DNA of 64,000 bases from CBDDGJ01 sp965227805 (GCA_965227805.1 CBDDGJ010000004.1:291519-355518); one strand, 5' to 3'; shown: positions 8,544 to 18,272, counted from the stretch's first letter. Notes: generated by a model from the sequence alone, not told the origin. Translations and numbers: made by a program.

Positions 8544-9926
8544 GTGACTAACCGCATGTGGGGCGGACGTTTTAGCGCCAGCCCTGACGATATAATGGAA
8601 GAAATAAACGCTTCGATTGATTTTGACCAGCGTCTTTTTACACAAGATATAAAAGGGTCGCGGGCCCATTGTGCCATGCTTGCGGCACAAAATATCATCA
8701 GTGCACAAGATGCGGCACATATCTTGGACGGGCTTGAGAAAATAGAAACCGAAATAAAAAATGGTGAGTTTGTTTTCTCTCGTAGTTTAGAAGATATTCA
8801 TATGAATATTGAAGCGCGCCTTGCCACGCTTATCGGTGATACGGCGGGCAGATTGCATACGGCGCGTTCACGCAATGATCAGGTTGCGACAGATTTTCGC
8901 CTTTATATGCGCGATGCCATAGACCAGCTAAGTGGACAAATTCAGAATTTGCAAAAAGTGCTGGCACATGCCGCCCACAAATATGCAGCATTGATTATGC
9001 CCGGCTTTACGCATCTACAAACGGCGCAACCCGTAACATATGGGCATCATCTTTTGGCTTATGTTGAAATGTTGGCGCGCGATTATGGACGGTTTCAAGA
9101 TGCACGCAAACGGCTTAATCACGCGCCTTTAGGGGCAGCAGCACTTGCCGGCACAGGCTTTCCGATTGATCGGGAGAAAACAGCAGATGATTTGGGCTTT
9201 GATGCACCAATGGCAAATTCTATTGATGCTGTTTCTGCGCGCGATTTTGTGTTAGAAACGCTAAATGCAGCAGCCATTTGTGCAACGCATTTATCGCGGC
9301 TTGCCGAAGAGATTACGATATATGCCTCGGCACCCTTTAGCTTTTTTACGCTACCGGATACATTTTCCACCGGTTCATCAATTATGCCCCAAAAACGTAA
9401 TCCGGATGCCGCAGAGCTTATCCGTGCCAAAACCGGGCGCATAATCGGAGCGCTTATCGGCCTTATGGTGGTGCTCAAAGGCTTACCGCTTGCCTATTCC
9501 AAAGATATGCAGGAAGACAAGGAAGCAAGTTTCGATGCAGTGGATAATTTATCGCTTTGCCTTGCGGCTATGAGCGGCATGATGGCCGAAATCATCCCCA
9601 ATGAAACTGAGATGAAACAAGCAGCACAGCAAGGGTTTAGCACTGCGACCGATTTAGCCGATTGGCTGGTGCGTGAAGCAGGGCTTGCTTTTCGTCAGGC
9701 GCATCATATTAGTGGCGACCTTGTTGCGCTTGCCGAAAAAAAGCAATGTATGTTGCATGAGCTTCCGCTTGCAGAGATGCAACAAAGAGAACCTAAAATT
9801 ACGCAGGATATTTTTTCTGTTTTAAGCGTAGAAAATTCTGTAGCCAGCCGCATAAGCTATGGGGGAACGGCGCCGGATAATGTGAAACATGCCGCACAAA
9901 AATGGCTGGATAATTTGGGAGACTAA
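8544..9926 (+). CDS. argH: Argininosuccinate lyase
   Basis: 460-residue enzyme of the fumarase/aspartase superfamily that splits argininosuccinate into arginine and fumarate, the last step of arginine synthesis. It starts at GTG (MTNRMWGGRF), supported by a GGAG box 9 bases upstream. The superfamily signature GSSIMPQKRNPD lies near residues 277-288, and HTARSRNDQ near 105 carries substrate-binding residues. It is followed at once by lptM and lysA. Confidence 0.97.
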   Translation: MTNRMWGGRFSASPDDIMEEINASIDFDQRLFTQDIKGSRAHCAMLAAQNIISAQDAAHILDGLEKIETEIKNGEFVFSRSLEDIHMNIEARLATLIGDTAGRLHTARSRNDQVATDFRLYMRDAIDQLSGQIQNLQKVLAHAAHKYAALIMPGFTHLQTAQPVTYGHHLLAYVEMLARDYGRFQDARKRLNHAPLGAAALAGTGFPIDREKTADDLGFDAPMANSIDAVSARDFVLETLNAAAICATHLSRLAEEITIYASAPFSFFTLPDTFSTGSSIMPQKRNPDAAELIRAKTGRIIGALIGLMVVLKGLPLAYSKDMQEDKEASFDAVDNLSLCLAAMSGMMAEIIPNETEMKQAAQQGFSTATDLADWLVREAGLAFRQAHHISGDLVALAEKKQCMLHELPLAEMQQREPKITQDIFSVLSVENSVASRISYGGTAPDNVKHAAQKWLDNLGD

Positions 9927-9930
9927 CCCC

Positions 9931-10038
9931 ATGCGCTTTATTTTACTTTTGGTTTTGAGCGGATTACTTGCAGCGTGCGGACAATATGGTGCGCTTTATT
10001 TGCCCGAAAAGTCGGATCAAACAAATGAATTACTTTAA
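9931..10038 (+). CDS. lptM: LptM-like mini-lipoprotein
   Basis: 35 residues: a short signal peptide ending in the lipobox LAAC (Cys17), followed by GQYGALYLPEK, the conserved mature segment of this family (usually GxxGPLYLP). In enterobacteria LptM (YifL) assists LptD disulfide maturation. Its place between argH and lysA is the standard genomic location of the family. Its 3' end overlaps the lysA start by 14 bases, which suggests translational coupling. Confidence 0.85.
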   Translation: MRFILLLVLSGLLAACGQYGALYLPEKSDQTNELL

Positions 10039-11290
10039 CTATAAAGCAGGAACACTTTATGTTGAGGATACGGCGATACATGATATTGCCGCTGCCTACG
10101 GCACGCCCTTTTACTGCTATAGCTTAACAACGGCGGCGCATCATTTTACAGTGCTGCAAAATGCGCTAACAGATGTTGGATTTGACGATGCGCTTATTTG
10201 CTATTCGGTAAAGGCAAATTCCAATTTGGCGCTTATGCACCACTTACAAAAATTGGGAACGGGCGCGGATATTGTTTCAGAAGGTGAATTACGCCGCGCC
10301 TTACATGTGGGCATTGCGCCCGAAAAGATTGTCTATTCTGGCGTTGGAAAAACCGCATATGAGATAGATGCCGCTTTAGCCGCAAATATCGCGCAATTTA
10401 ATGTAGAAAGCCTAAGCGAGCTTGATATGATAGCGACACGCGCGCGCGCCTTAAATAAAGTGGCACCCGTGGCGTTGCGGGTAAATCCTGATATTGATGC
10501 GGTGACGCATGAGAAAATTACAACGGGGAAAGCAGAAAATAAGTTTGGAATTGCATGGGAAGATGCCCTCCCCGCTTTCGAAAAAGCATCACAATTAGCG
10601 GAGATAAATCTGATTGGCATCGATATTCATATTGGCAGTCAAATTACCGACCTTGCCCCTTTCCACGCTGCTTTCATAAAAGTTTCTGAATTGCTGGCAG
10701 TGTTACAAGGAAAAAATATTCCCATTCAAACGCTCGATTTGGGCGGCGGTTTAGGCGTGCCTTATGACATTAATAATCAGCCGCCCCCCGACCCCTTGGC
10801 CTATGCACGGCTGATTAAGGAAACTTTGGGCAATACGGGATGCCGCATCATTGTAGAGCCGGGGCGTGTTATTGTTGGCAATGCAGGGATTTTGGTAAGC
10901 TCCGTTATCCGCACAAAATATGGTAAAGAAAAAAACTTTATGATTATTGATGCCGCTATGACAGACCTTATTCGCCCGAGCCTCTATGATGCGTATCATC
11001 ATATTGCACCGGTAGATGAAAGCACGCAGTCTCACGACATATGGGATATTGTTGGCCCCGTATGTGAAAGCGGTGACTTTCTGGGAAAAAACCGCACCTT
11101 ACCCCTTTTGCATCAGGGCGATTTACTTGCCATATTTACCACCGGCGCCTATGGAGCGGTGCAGGCTTCACATTATAATTCACGCGCTCTGGCACCGGAA
11201 ATTGTGGTGCGTGGAGACACATTTTGGCTTGCACGCAAACGTATTGAAAGTAATGATATGCTTGCCTATGAATCTATACCGGACTGGTAA
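10025..11290 (+). CDS. lysA: Diaminopimelate decarboxylase
   Basis: PLP enzyme that decarboxylates meso-diaminopimelate to lysine. The ATG at 10025 (MNYFNYKAGTLYVED) is chosen over an upstream in-frame ATG at 9968 because homologues begin here and it overlaps the end of lptM. That gives 421 residues. The PLP lysine is in YSVKAN at residue 63, the glycine-rich phosphate loop is LDLGGGLGVPY, and the active-site stretch GPVCESGD lies near residue 345. Confidence 0.95.
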   Translation: MNYFNYKAGTLYVEDTAIHDIAAAYGTPFYCYSLTTAAHHFTVLQNALTDVGFDDALICYSVKANSNLALMHHLQKLGTGADIVSEGELRRALHVGIAPEKIVYSGVGKTAYEIDAALAANIAQFNVESLSELDMIATRARALNKVAPVALRVNPDIDAVTHEKITTGKAENKFGIAWEDALPAFEKASQLAEINLIGIDIHIGSQITDLAPFHAAFIKVSELLAVLQGKNIPIQTLDLGGGLGVPYDINNQPPPDPLAYARLIKETLGNTGCRIIVEPGRVIVGNAGILVSSVIRTKYGKEKNFMIIDAAMTDLIRPSLYDAYHHIAPVDESTQSHDIWDIVGPVCESGDFLGKNRTLPLLHQGDLLAIFTTGAYGAVQASHYNSRALAPEIVVRGDTFWLARKRIESNDMLAYESIPDW

Positions 11291-11352
11291 GATGATTATT
11301 TCATGCTTTCGCCGTGTCTATAAATTGGGTATGGTAGTGACGAGGGAACAAT

Positions 11353-12030
11353 ATGATTGGACTGGAAAATATAAGCGTCGGGTATAATGAACAAGACCCT
11401 GTATTACATAATATAAATTTACATATTAAACCGGGGAGCTTTCATTTTATTACAGGACAATCGGGTGCGGGTAAAACGACCTTGCTTAAGTTGATATTCC
11501 TTGCCTTGCGCCCCCTATCGGGACAGCTACATATGTTCGGTAGGAATATAGGAAAGTTAAAGCATCATGAACTCCCCTATTTACGTCGCCGTATTGGTGT
11601 TGTGTTTCAAGACTTCCGCCTGCTCGATCACTTAAACATTTACGAAAATGTATCTTTACCGCTACGTATTGACAGACAAAGGGAAAAAAATTATCGCGGA
11701 AATGTTATCGAATTATTGGAATGGGTCGGATTAGGTAAGAAACTCGATCATACACCGCTTACATTATCAGGCGGGGAAAAACAGCTTGTCGCTATTGCGC
11801 GTGCTGTTGTCACACGCCCTGACCTTATCATTGCTGACGAGCCGACCGGCAATGTCGATCCAGAAAAAGGGCAAAAATTACTCAAATTACTTGAGAGCTT
11901 GAATAATAGAAAAACAACAATTTTAATCGCAACACATGATCAATATATATGGCAAAATTTTCCGCATAATCGCCTGCATCTCGAAAATGGGCAGCTTATC
12001 CATCTACCACACAAACCCCAGGCGCAATAG
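11353..12030 (+). CDS. ftsE: Cell division ATP-binding protein FtsE
   Basis: 225-residue cytosolic ATPase that drives FtsX to activate septal peptidoglycan hydrolases. Walker A GQSGAGKTT at 35-43, signature LSGGEKQ near 138, Walker B LIIADEPTGNVD near 156, H-loop ATHD near 192. A GAGGGAA ribosome-binding site precedes the ATG. ftsX follows after 22 bp. Confidence 0.93.
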   Translation: MIGLENISVGYNEQDPVLHNINLHIKPGSFHFITGQSGAGKTTLLKLIFLALRPLSGQLHMFGRNIGKLKHHELPYLRRRIGVVFQDFRLLDHLNIYENVSLPLRIDRQREKNYRGNVIELLEWVGLGKKLDHTPLTLSGGEKQLVAIARAVVTRPDLIIADEPTGNVDPEKGQKLLKLLESLNNRKTTILIATHDQYIWQNFPHNRLHLENGQLIHLPHKPQAQ

Positions 12031-12052
12031 CAAAATTATGGCTAAATAAACC

Positions 12053-12916
12053 ATGACACGCAAAAAACAAAATCAGCCAAACCCTATTTTGCCCCGCACA
12101 AATTTAGCCGGCTTTACGTTGGGCATGGTAACCGTCGTTATGTCTTTTTTGGCTTGTATTGCATTGGGCGCAACCCTGTTGGTGGGGGTCGCCACACAAC
12201 ATTGGCTTACGCGCACAACAAGTGCTATGACTGTGCAAATTATTGAAACCAAAACACAAACCGCACAAGAACAGGTCGAAGCCGTTATGCGTGTTTTGCA
12301 AGATACACCGGATATTGACTATATTGAACAGCTGGATAAGCCGGCTTTAACAGGGCTTTTAGAACCATGGCTTGGCGCAGGAAATGTGCCCGAAGATTTA
12401 CCTTTGCCCGTTATTATAACCATTACACCACGTGATTATGATGCCTTTAGTGGTGATGTATTACAACGACGCTTGCAGGCCGTTGCCCCTGGGGCCCAGC
12501 TTGATACGCATGGCTTATGGCGTAAAACATTGCAGGATACAGCCTGGAATTTGCGTTTATTTTCTATCCTTATTTTAGCACTTGTCGGGTTTGCCACTGC
12601 AACAGTTATTTTACTTTCTGTGCGTGCAGGGTTTGCAACCAATGTGCACACACTTGAAGTGCTTCATCAAATCGGAGCACATGATGGGTATATTGCCCGC
12701 CTATTTGATGGGCATTTTACGCGTTTAACTTTAATTAGCGCGACAATAGGCACTGTTTTAGCAAGTGCCATATTTTATTCTTTACGTGGTATTATTGTTG
12801 AGGCAGCCAGCATTGAATTTCTAGTGCAGCTTTTGCCTGTGCCCATAGCGATTATTCTGCTAGTGTGGTATATCACGCATAGTTATGTGATGCGTGCCCT
12901 TTCAGAGATGGTATGA
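12053..12916 (+). CDS. ftsX: Cell division permease FtsX
   Basis: 287-residue membrane partner of FtsE. It has a short basic cytoplasmic N-terminus, a first transmembrane segment (about 22-45), a periplasmic domain (about 60-165), and three more membrane segments in the C-terminal half (near 175-195, 225-245 and 255-280), the standard FtsX layout. The stop codon overlaps the start of the next gene by 4 bp. Confidence 0.9.
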   Translation: MTRKKQNQPNPILPRTNLAGFTLGMVTVVMSFLACIALGATLLVGVATQHWLTRTTSAMTVQIIETKTQTAQEQVEAVMRVLQDTPDIDYIEQLDKPALTGLLEPWLGAGNVPEDLPLPVIITITPRDYDAFSGDVLQRRLQAVAPGAQLDTHGLWRKTLQDTAWNLRLFSILILALVGFATATVILLSVRAGFATNVHTLEVLHQIGAHDGYIARLFDGHFTRLTLISATIGTVLASAIFYSLRGIIVEAASIEFLVQLLPVPIAIILLVWYITHSYVMRALSEMV

Positions 12917-13479
12917 AAACCATCACATATATAAGCCTTGTTTTTGTGATTATCATAAGCGCAGTTGCGGCTTATTTTCCATATTTTATCGAAAATTTGC
13001 CAGCAACACCGCAAACCACCCCACAGGCAGATGCGATTGTGGTTCTTACGGGTGAGGCAGCCATACGGTTTACAAGCGGCTTTGCGTTGCTCGAAAAAAA
13101 ATCAGGTCAAAAACTTTTAATCTCTGGTCTGGGGGGAGAAAAAGCAGTCACTGCCTATTATGATGCCGATTTTCTAAAAGAGTTTTCCTGTTGCGTTATG
13201 TTTGACGAAAAAGCAACGAACACGGTAGAAAATGCAATAGAAACAGTGAAATGGGCCAATGCACATAATTTTTCACGCCTTATTGTTGTGACAAGCACTT
13301 ACCATATGCCGCGCGCGCTTATACAATTACAACGAAAAAGCAAGACAATAGAGTTCATTTCCTATCCAGTTACACCAATACAGGTTAAGCTAGAGCAATG
13401 GTGGCGTTATCCCGGCACATTCAAATTATTACTTGGGGAATATATACGCTTTGTCTTAACACTATGTGGATTTGTCTAA
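12913..13479 (+). CDS. YdcF/ElyC-like DUF218 protein
   Basis: 188 residues with an N-terminal membrane anchor (about 4-26) and a DUF218 domain. Conserved strands seen: ADAIVVLTGE near 38, LLISGLGGEKA near 72, and IVVTSTYHMPRA near 120. Relatives include ElyC/SanA, implicated in envelope polymer handling; no biochemical activity can be assigned from sequence. Start overlaps ftsX (ATGA), so probably one operon with cell-division genes. It ends convergent to and overlapping the globin-like gene by 4 bp. Confidence 0.82.
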   Translation: MKTITYISLVFVIIISAVAAYFPYFIENLPATPQTTPQADAIVVLTGEAAIRFTSGFALLEKKSGQKLLISGLGGEKAVTAYYDADFLKEFSCCVMFDEKATNTVENAIETVKWANAHNFSRLIVVTSTYHMPRALIQLQRKSKTIEFISYPVTPIQVKLEQWWRYPGTFKLLLGEYIRFVLTLCGFV

Positions 13480-13862
13480 CGGCACTGCTCAAATTTTTCG
13501 AGCATAATCCGCCATGCCGCCTCATATTTATCCAGCCACTTATCTGCAAGCTGTGTGCGAAAATATTCCTGCATGATAGGGAAAAACTTATCAAACATAT
13601 CATCGGGAACACCATAGCCGCTATGATTATAGCGCGTCGCTATAATCATATTGACATATAAATTTCCCCCTTCCGCATAGTCAAAAATACACTCATAGCA
13701 CGCTTGCATCATGGCTTTACGCACTTCGTAATTTTTATCCAGAATGAATAAGGAGGTCATATCTGGATAACGATCAAGCAATATTGTGTAAATATCCAGA
13801 TAGGGATCGCCACATATTTCAGAAACCTGTTCAAGTGACTCAATTATGGCAGCTGCATACAT
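13476..13862 (-). CDS. Globin-like haem protein
   Basis: 128 residues. The C-terminal two thirds follow the globin E to H helices: the segment TRYNHSGYGVPDDMFDKFF aligns with the F-helix and FG corner of bacterial haemoglobins, putting His80 at the proximal haem ligand position. The ending KWLDKYEAAWRIMLEKF matches the usual H helix with its conserved AW. The N-terminal A-C helices are shortened or divergent. A role in oxygen, NO or redox sensing is possible but inferred. It stands alone and converges with the YdcF-like gene. Confidence 0.6.
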   Translation of the reverse strand: MYAAAIIESLEQVSEICGDPYLDIYTILLDRYPDMTSLFILDKNYEVRKAMMQACYECIFDYAEGGNLYVNMIIATRYNHSGYGVPDDMFDKFFPIMQEYFRTQLADKWLDKYEAAWRIMLEKFEQCR

Positions 13863-13956
13863 AGCGTAAATATATAAGTTTATTTTGTAAAATTAAACCA
13901 AAAAATAGGTGACCCCTTTATAAGAAAGGTGTATGTAGGATTGACTTTATGAGTTT

Positions 13957-14033
13957 CGGAGCGTAGCGCAGCCCGGTAGCGCACTTGTCTGGGGGACAAG
14001 GGGTCGTCGGTTCAAATCCGGCCGCTCCGACCA
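13957..14033 (+). tRNA. tRNA-Pro (anticodon GGG)
   Basis: 77-nt cloverleaf including encoded CCA. Acceptor arms CGGAGCG / CGCTCCG, anticodon loop CTGGGGG within an ACTTGT/ACAAG stem, T-loop GGTTCAAATCC. Confidence 0.96.
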
Positions 14034-14068
14034 TTTGTGCTAAATTTTATGATTGCCGAAAGAAAATG

Positions 14069-14145
14069 TGGTGGGCCCGGCAGGACTCGAACCTGCGACC
14101 AGACCGTTATGAGCGGCCTGCTCTAACCAACTGAGCTACAGGCCC
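14069..14145 (-). tRNA. tRNA-Ile2 (anticodon CAT, lysidine-modified)
   Basis: 77-nt cloverleaf with encoded CCA. Acceptor GGGCCTG / CGGGCCC and anticodon loop CTCATAA. The CAT anticodon could mean Met. The body, particularly the GGGCCTGTAGCTCAG 5' half, matches the TilS-modified isoleucine tRNA of alphaproteobacteria rather than elongator or initiator Met. Confidence 0.88.
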
Positions 14146-14148
14146 CCG

Positions 14149-14502
14149 TTACATTGCTTCTTTTTCCTCTTCGTTTTCCGGTAAAAATATAGCTGGCTTA
14201 TGCGCGCGTGCTTCCGCTTCACTCATTTGTGCATAAGCCAATATAATAACCATATCACCACGTTGCGCCAAACGGGCAGCTGCACCGTTAATACCAATCG
14301 TTTTTGAACCGCGTTTTGCCGGGATCGCATAAGTTGTGAAGCGGGCGCCGGTATTGATATTCAAAACATCTACTTGTTCATTAGGTAAAATACCCACTTT
14401 CTCCAGCCAGGCTTCATCTACGGAAATCGAACCTTGATAATGCATATCACATTGCGTTACCAGTGCACGGTGAATCTTAGCCTTGAACATTGTGAGCAAC
14501 AT
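14149..14502 (-). CDS. panD: Aspartate 1-decarboxylase precursor
   Basis: 117-residue pyruvoyl enzyme converting aspartate to beta-alanine for pantothenate/CoA synthesis. The proenzyme self-cleaves between Gly24 and Ser25 in YQGSISVDE, visible here; upstream MLLTMFKAKIHRA is the usual N-terminus. GINGAAARLAQRGDMVIIL is the conserved C-terminal core. It lies 21 bp after rpoD on the same strand. Confidence 0.95.
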   Translation of the reverse strand: MLLTMFKAKIHRALVTQCDMHYQGSISVDEAWLEKVGILPNEQVDVLNINTGARFTTYAIPAKRGSKTIGINGAAARLAQRGDMVIILAYAQMSEAEARAHKPAIFLPENEEEKEAM

Positions 14503-14523
14503 AAATTTGGTCCCTTATATGGT

Positions 14524-16446
14524 TTAATTATCCAAAAATCCGCGTAATTTGCGCGAACGGCTTGGGTGTTTTAATTTACGTAAGGCCTTGGCTTCAATTT
14601 GGCGAATACGCTCGCGTGTTACCAAAAACTGTTGCCCGACTTCTTCTAATGTGTGGTCTGTATTCATACCAATGCCGAAGCGCATACGCAAAACCCGTTC
14701 CTCACGTGGCGTGAGAGATGCCAAAATTCGTGTTGTTGTATCACGTAAATTCGATTGGATGGCCGCATCAATCGGCAAGATGGCGTTTTTATCCTCGATA
14801 AAATCACCAAGTTGGCTATCTTCTTCGTCTCCAACCGGTGTTTCCAGGCTAATCGGTTCTTTCGCAATTTTCAAAACCTTACGCACTTTTTCCAATGGCA
14901 TGGATAGTTTTTCTGCCAATTCTTCCGGTGTTGGTTCGCGCCCTAATTCATGCAGCATTTGTCGCGATGAGCGCACGAGCTTATTGATGGTTTCGATCAT
15001 ATGCACCGGGATGCGGATTGTGCGCGCCTGATCAGCAATTGAACGCGTAATGGCTTGTCTGATCCACCAGGTTGCATAGGTAGAAAACTTATAGCCACGG
15101 CGATATTCAAATTTATCGACAGCTTTCATAAGGCCAATATTACCTTCCTGAATAAGGTCAAGAAACTGCAAACCACGATTGGTGTATTTTTTTGCGATGG
15201 AAATAACAAGGCGTAAATTTGCTTCAACCATTTCTTTTTTGGCAATGCTTGCTTCTCGTTCTCCTTTTTGAACGGCACGCACAATCCGTCGAAATTCGCC
15301 AATATTTAATCCGGTTTCAGCTGCCAAATCTTGAATTTCGCTCCGGATTGCTTTGATTTCATCTCGGTTTTCACCAATAAACTCTTTCCACCCTTTGCCA
15401 ACCAAGCGCCCGACACGTTGCGCCCAGCGGGATTCATATTCATTACCCTGATATTGTTGCAAAAAATCTTCGCGCGTCACACCACTTGCCGTAGCCAAAC
15501 GTAAAAGCTGCGTTTCCAATGTTAGCAAGCGCTTATTGATGGCATAAAGCTGCTCGACCAAAGCCTCAATACGATTATTATTGAGCGAAAGGCTTTTTAC
15601 TTCTTCAATAATTTCGCTGCTTAGTAAATTTAACCGTTGGGTTTGTGACTTATTTAGGGTTTTATTCTTGGCTTGTAATTCAACATGCTTATCTTGTAAG
15701 CGGCGAAGTTTTTTATAGGTTTGCGCAATCGCATCGAAACTCGCAACAACTTGCGGTTTAAGCTCCATTTCCATAGCTGAAAGCGATAAATTGCCTTCCG
15801 TATCTTCATCTTCTTCATCAGGCTCACCTTCTGCTTCGCCCGATGGAGCACCCGATGGGGGCGGGGTTGCGCCTTCTGCACTCCGATCAACTTTTTTTGC
15901 TTCGGGGCCAGCAAATGTAGCATCCAAATCAATAATATCGCGTAATAAAACTTTACCTTCATTAAGCTCATCGCGCCAAATAATGATGGCCTGAAAGGTG
16001 AGCGGGCTTTCACAAAGCCCCGCAATCATGGTTTCGCGCCCTGCTTCAATACGTTTGGCAATGGCAATCTCGCCTTCGCGCGATAAAAGTTCTACAGTTC
16101 CCATTTCCCGCAAATACATGCGCACCGGATCATCTGTGCGATCACCGCTGGTCTTTTTTTGCTCGGGCTTTACCTGTAGCTTCTTTTCACCACTATCTGT
16201 GTTTCCATCTTCGGCGGCATCTGCTTCTTCATCTGTTTCAACGACATTAATGCCCATATCCGAAAGCATAGACATAATATCTTCAATTTGTTCCGAAGAA
16301 AACTCTTCCGAAGGTAAAACCGCATTAAGTGCATCATAAGTAACGAAGCCAATCTCTTTAGCTTTCTTAATCATGCGCTTTACATCACGATTATCCATAT
16401 CGATAAGTGGGGAGTCTTTTGTTGCTTTTACTGTTTTTTTTGCCAT
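14524..16446 (-). CDS. rpoD: Primary sigma factor RpoD (sigma-70)
   Basis: Housekeeping RNA polymerase specificity subunit. The ATG at 16446 (MAKKTVKATKD) gives 640 residues. The frame extends 12 codons further into dnaG, but this start follows the dnaG stop by 2 bases with an AGGA box inside the dnaG end. Region 1.2 is DPVRMYLREMG; region 2 has NIGLMKAVDKFEYRRGYKFS and TYATWWIRQAI; region 3 is PVHMIETINKL; region 4.2 is TRERIRQIEAKALRKLK. A Glu/Asp-rich variable spacer lies around residues 190-215. dnaG-rpoD coupling is the classical macromolecular-synthesis arrangement. Confidence 0.98.
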   Translation of the reverse strand: MAKKTVKATKDSPLIDMDNRDVKRMIKKAKEIGFVTYDALNAVLPSEEFSSEQIEDIMSMLSDMGINVVETDEEADAAEDGNTDSGEKKLQVKPEQKKTSGDRTDDPVRMYLREMGTVELLSREGEIAIAKRIEAGRETMIAGLCESPLTFQAIIIWRDELNEGKVLLRDIIDLDATFAGPEAKKVDRSAEGATPPPSGAPSGEAEGEPDEEDEDTEGNLSLSAMEMELKPQVVASFDAIAQTYKKLRRLQDKHVELQAKNKTLNKSQTQRLNLLSSEIIEEVKSLSLNNNRIEALVEQLYAINKRLLTLETQLLRLATASGVTREDFLQQYQGNEYESRWAQRVGRLVGKGWKEFIGENRDEIKAIRSEIQDLAAETGLNIGEFRRIVRAVQKGEREASIAKKEMVEANLRLVISIAKKYTNRGLQFLDLIQEGNIGLMKAVDKFEYRRGYKFSTYATWWIRQAITRSIADQARTIRIPVHMIETINKLVRSSRQMLHELGREPTPEELAEKLSMPLEKVRKVLKIAKEPISLETPVGDEEDSQLGDFIEDKNAILPIDAAIQSNLRDTTTRILASLTPREERVLRMRFGIGMNTDHTLEEVGQQFLVTRERIRQIEAKALRKLKHPSRSRKLRGFLDN

Positions 16447-16448
16447 AT

Positions 16449-18272
16449 CTACCCTGTTTCCTCGGCTAAGCCATGCAACCACGCATTGTTTTTATCTGTT
16501 AGTAAATCCCAATCGCTTGTTTCTTTTTCTGCGTCTCGTTTTTCGTTTTCCAAAGCAACCGCTCTATAATGAAATTCCACCACATCAAGCCATAATGCGT
16601 CTACCTCTTTTAAGTCGGTGGGCATTTCGGCTGGACGATGTATTTTTACTATATTTTCTATACGTGTGATGAGGCCATCTATTCCACGCGCTTCTAATAG
16701 CCCTGTTAGCTGATTTTTGTCAAGATTTCCTTGCTCAATATATAGGGTAATTATATCGGATTGCAAGTGAGTGAGCACAAGAGATGAAAACTCTATTTTC
16801 TCGAAAACCTCTAATTGCGTTTCAAGCAATTCAGGAAAATCCAGAATATAACTTATAAGCACAACTTCACGCGAGGGGAGATTTACCATATTCGTGGCTA
16901 AGGGAGACCGTTTCGCTTCATGTGTCGGCGCGTAACCTCTGGCGGGCGAAACAGGTGACGTCCCCTTATAATATGCTTGTTTTCCCCGATATGGTGCGGC
17001 TTGCGGGGCAAATAAAGCATCCAGGCGTTGTTTAATATCCGCGCTATATAGCGCACGAATATCGCGATCACGGATAAGCGATAATGTTTTACGTAAACGT
17101 GTTTTCAACGCAGCACGCCTTTCGGGTGTATCATATTGTGCGCTTGATAATTCACGTTCCCATAAAATATCTACAAGACTATTGGCACGGCTTATACAGT
17201 CTTGCATAGCAGAAAGCCCGCTATTGCGCATAATATCATCAGGGTCCTGACCCTGTGGCAAAAGAGCAAATTGTAAACTATAACCCGGTTGTAATAATGG
17301 TAATACACGTTCGACAACACGATAAGCCGCCTGGGTTCCGGCCATATCTCCATCAAAGCATAAAACCGGTTCGGGAGTTAACCGCCATAGTAATTTAATT
17401 TGCTCTTGCGTAAGCGCTGTGCCAAGCGAAGCTACGGCATGATATAAACCACCACGCGCAAGGCCGATAACATCCATATAGCCTTCGCAAACCAAAAGTG
17501 TTTTGGCTTCATAAGCCGGCTGGCGGGCTTTGGCAAAATTATATAAAATAGTGCCTTTATGAAACAGTTCGGTTTCTGGCGAATTCAAATATTTTGCCGG
17601 TGTATTCCTAGTTAGTGCCCGTCCGCCAAAAGCGATAATGCGCGCACGTGTATCATGAATTGGGAACATAATGCGATTGCGAAAGCGGTCATAACACTTG
17701 CCCTTATCTTCCGGTTTTATAATCAGCCCGGCTGCCAACATTTGTGTTTGTGAAATATTCTTTTGTTCAAGATAGTGAATAAGCCCATCGCGCCTATCGG
17801 GCGCAAACCCTATGCCAAAATCTTTGATAAGGTTTGTGGTGATACCGCGCCCCTCCAAATAATGACGCGCCGCATCTGCTTTGGGCATAGCGAGGTTTTC
17901 GACAAAATAAGCCTGTGCCATGTCTATAACGTCAATCAATTCTTTTTGGGCTGCAAATTTTTGTATCTGACGTTCATCGCGCTGTGGCATAGAAAGACCG
18001 GCTTGTCCTGCTAAACGCTCAACGGCTTCGACAAAACTCAAACCTTCGGTTTTTACGAGAAAATCAAATATGCTGCCATGTTCGCCGCTTGAGAAACAAT
18101 GATAAAATTGCTTATCATCATTTACGGTAAAGGATGGGGTTTTTTCAGACTTAAACGGGCTAAGGCCGACATATTCACGTCCGCGCTTTTGCAGTTTTAC
18201 GCGTCGCCCGACCACATCTGATACGGCGATACGCGTTTTAATTTCTTCTAAAAAACCGGGTGGAAAAGCCAT
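16449..18272 (-). CDS. dnaG: DNA primase DnaG
   Basis: 607-residue primase that lays RNA primers at the replication fork. The N-terminal zinc-binding domain appears near residues 40-65, with Cys/His in FYHCFSSGEHG. The TOPRIM core includes LLVCEGYMDVIGL near 257 and LCFDGDMAGTQAAYR near 306. The C-terminal helicase-binding region is divergent, as usual in alphaproteobacteria. It is followed by rpoD after 2 bases. Confidence 0.97.
   Translation of the reverse strand: MAFPPGFLEEIKTRIAVSDVVGRRVKLQKRGREYVGLSPFKSEKTPSFTVNDDKQFYHCFSSGEHGSIFDFLVKTEGLSFVEAVERLAGQAGLSMPQRDERQIQKFAAQKELIDVIDMAQAYFVENLAMPKADAARHYLEGRGITTNLIKDFGIGFAPDRRDGLIHYLEQKNISQTQMLAAGLIIKPEDKGKCYDRFRNRIMFPIHDTRARIIAFGGRALTRNTPAKYLNSPETELFHKGTILYNFAKARQPAYEAKTLLVCEGYMDVIGLARGGLYHAVASLGTALTQEQIKLLWRLTPEPVLCFDGDMAGTQAAYRVVERVLPLLQPGYSLQFALLPQGQDPDDIMRNSGLSAMQDCISRANSLVDILWERELSSAQYDTPERRAALKTRLRKTLSLIRDRDIRALYSADIKQRLDALFAPQAAPYRGKQAYYKGTSPVSPARGYAPTHEAKRSPLATNMVNLPSREVVLISYILDFPELLETQLEVFEKIEFSSLVLTHLQSDIITLYIEQGNLDKNQLTGLLEARGIDGLITRIENIVKIHRPAEMPTDLKEVDALWLDVVEFHYRAVALENEKRDAEKETSDWDLLTDKNNAWLHGLAEETG

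Noticed and set aside
9968..10024. N-terminal extension of lysA to the upstream ATG
   Set aside because: The extra 19 residues are the out-of-frame translation of the lptM lipoprotein gene and have no counterpart in lysA proteins.
14069..14145. Reading the CAT-anticodon tRNA as tRNA-Met
   Set aside because: The acceptor stem and D-arm match the lysidine-type tRNA-Ile2 and not elongator or initiator tRNA-Met.
15998..16339. Several open frames of 100-190 codons antisense to rpoD, groEL, valS and carB
   Set aside because: All lie fully inside well-identified genes, are low-complexity in composition and lack supporting ribosome-binding sites.
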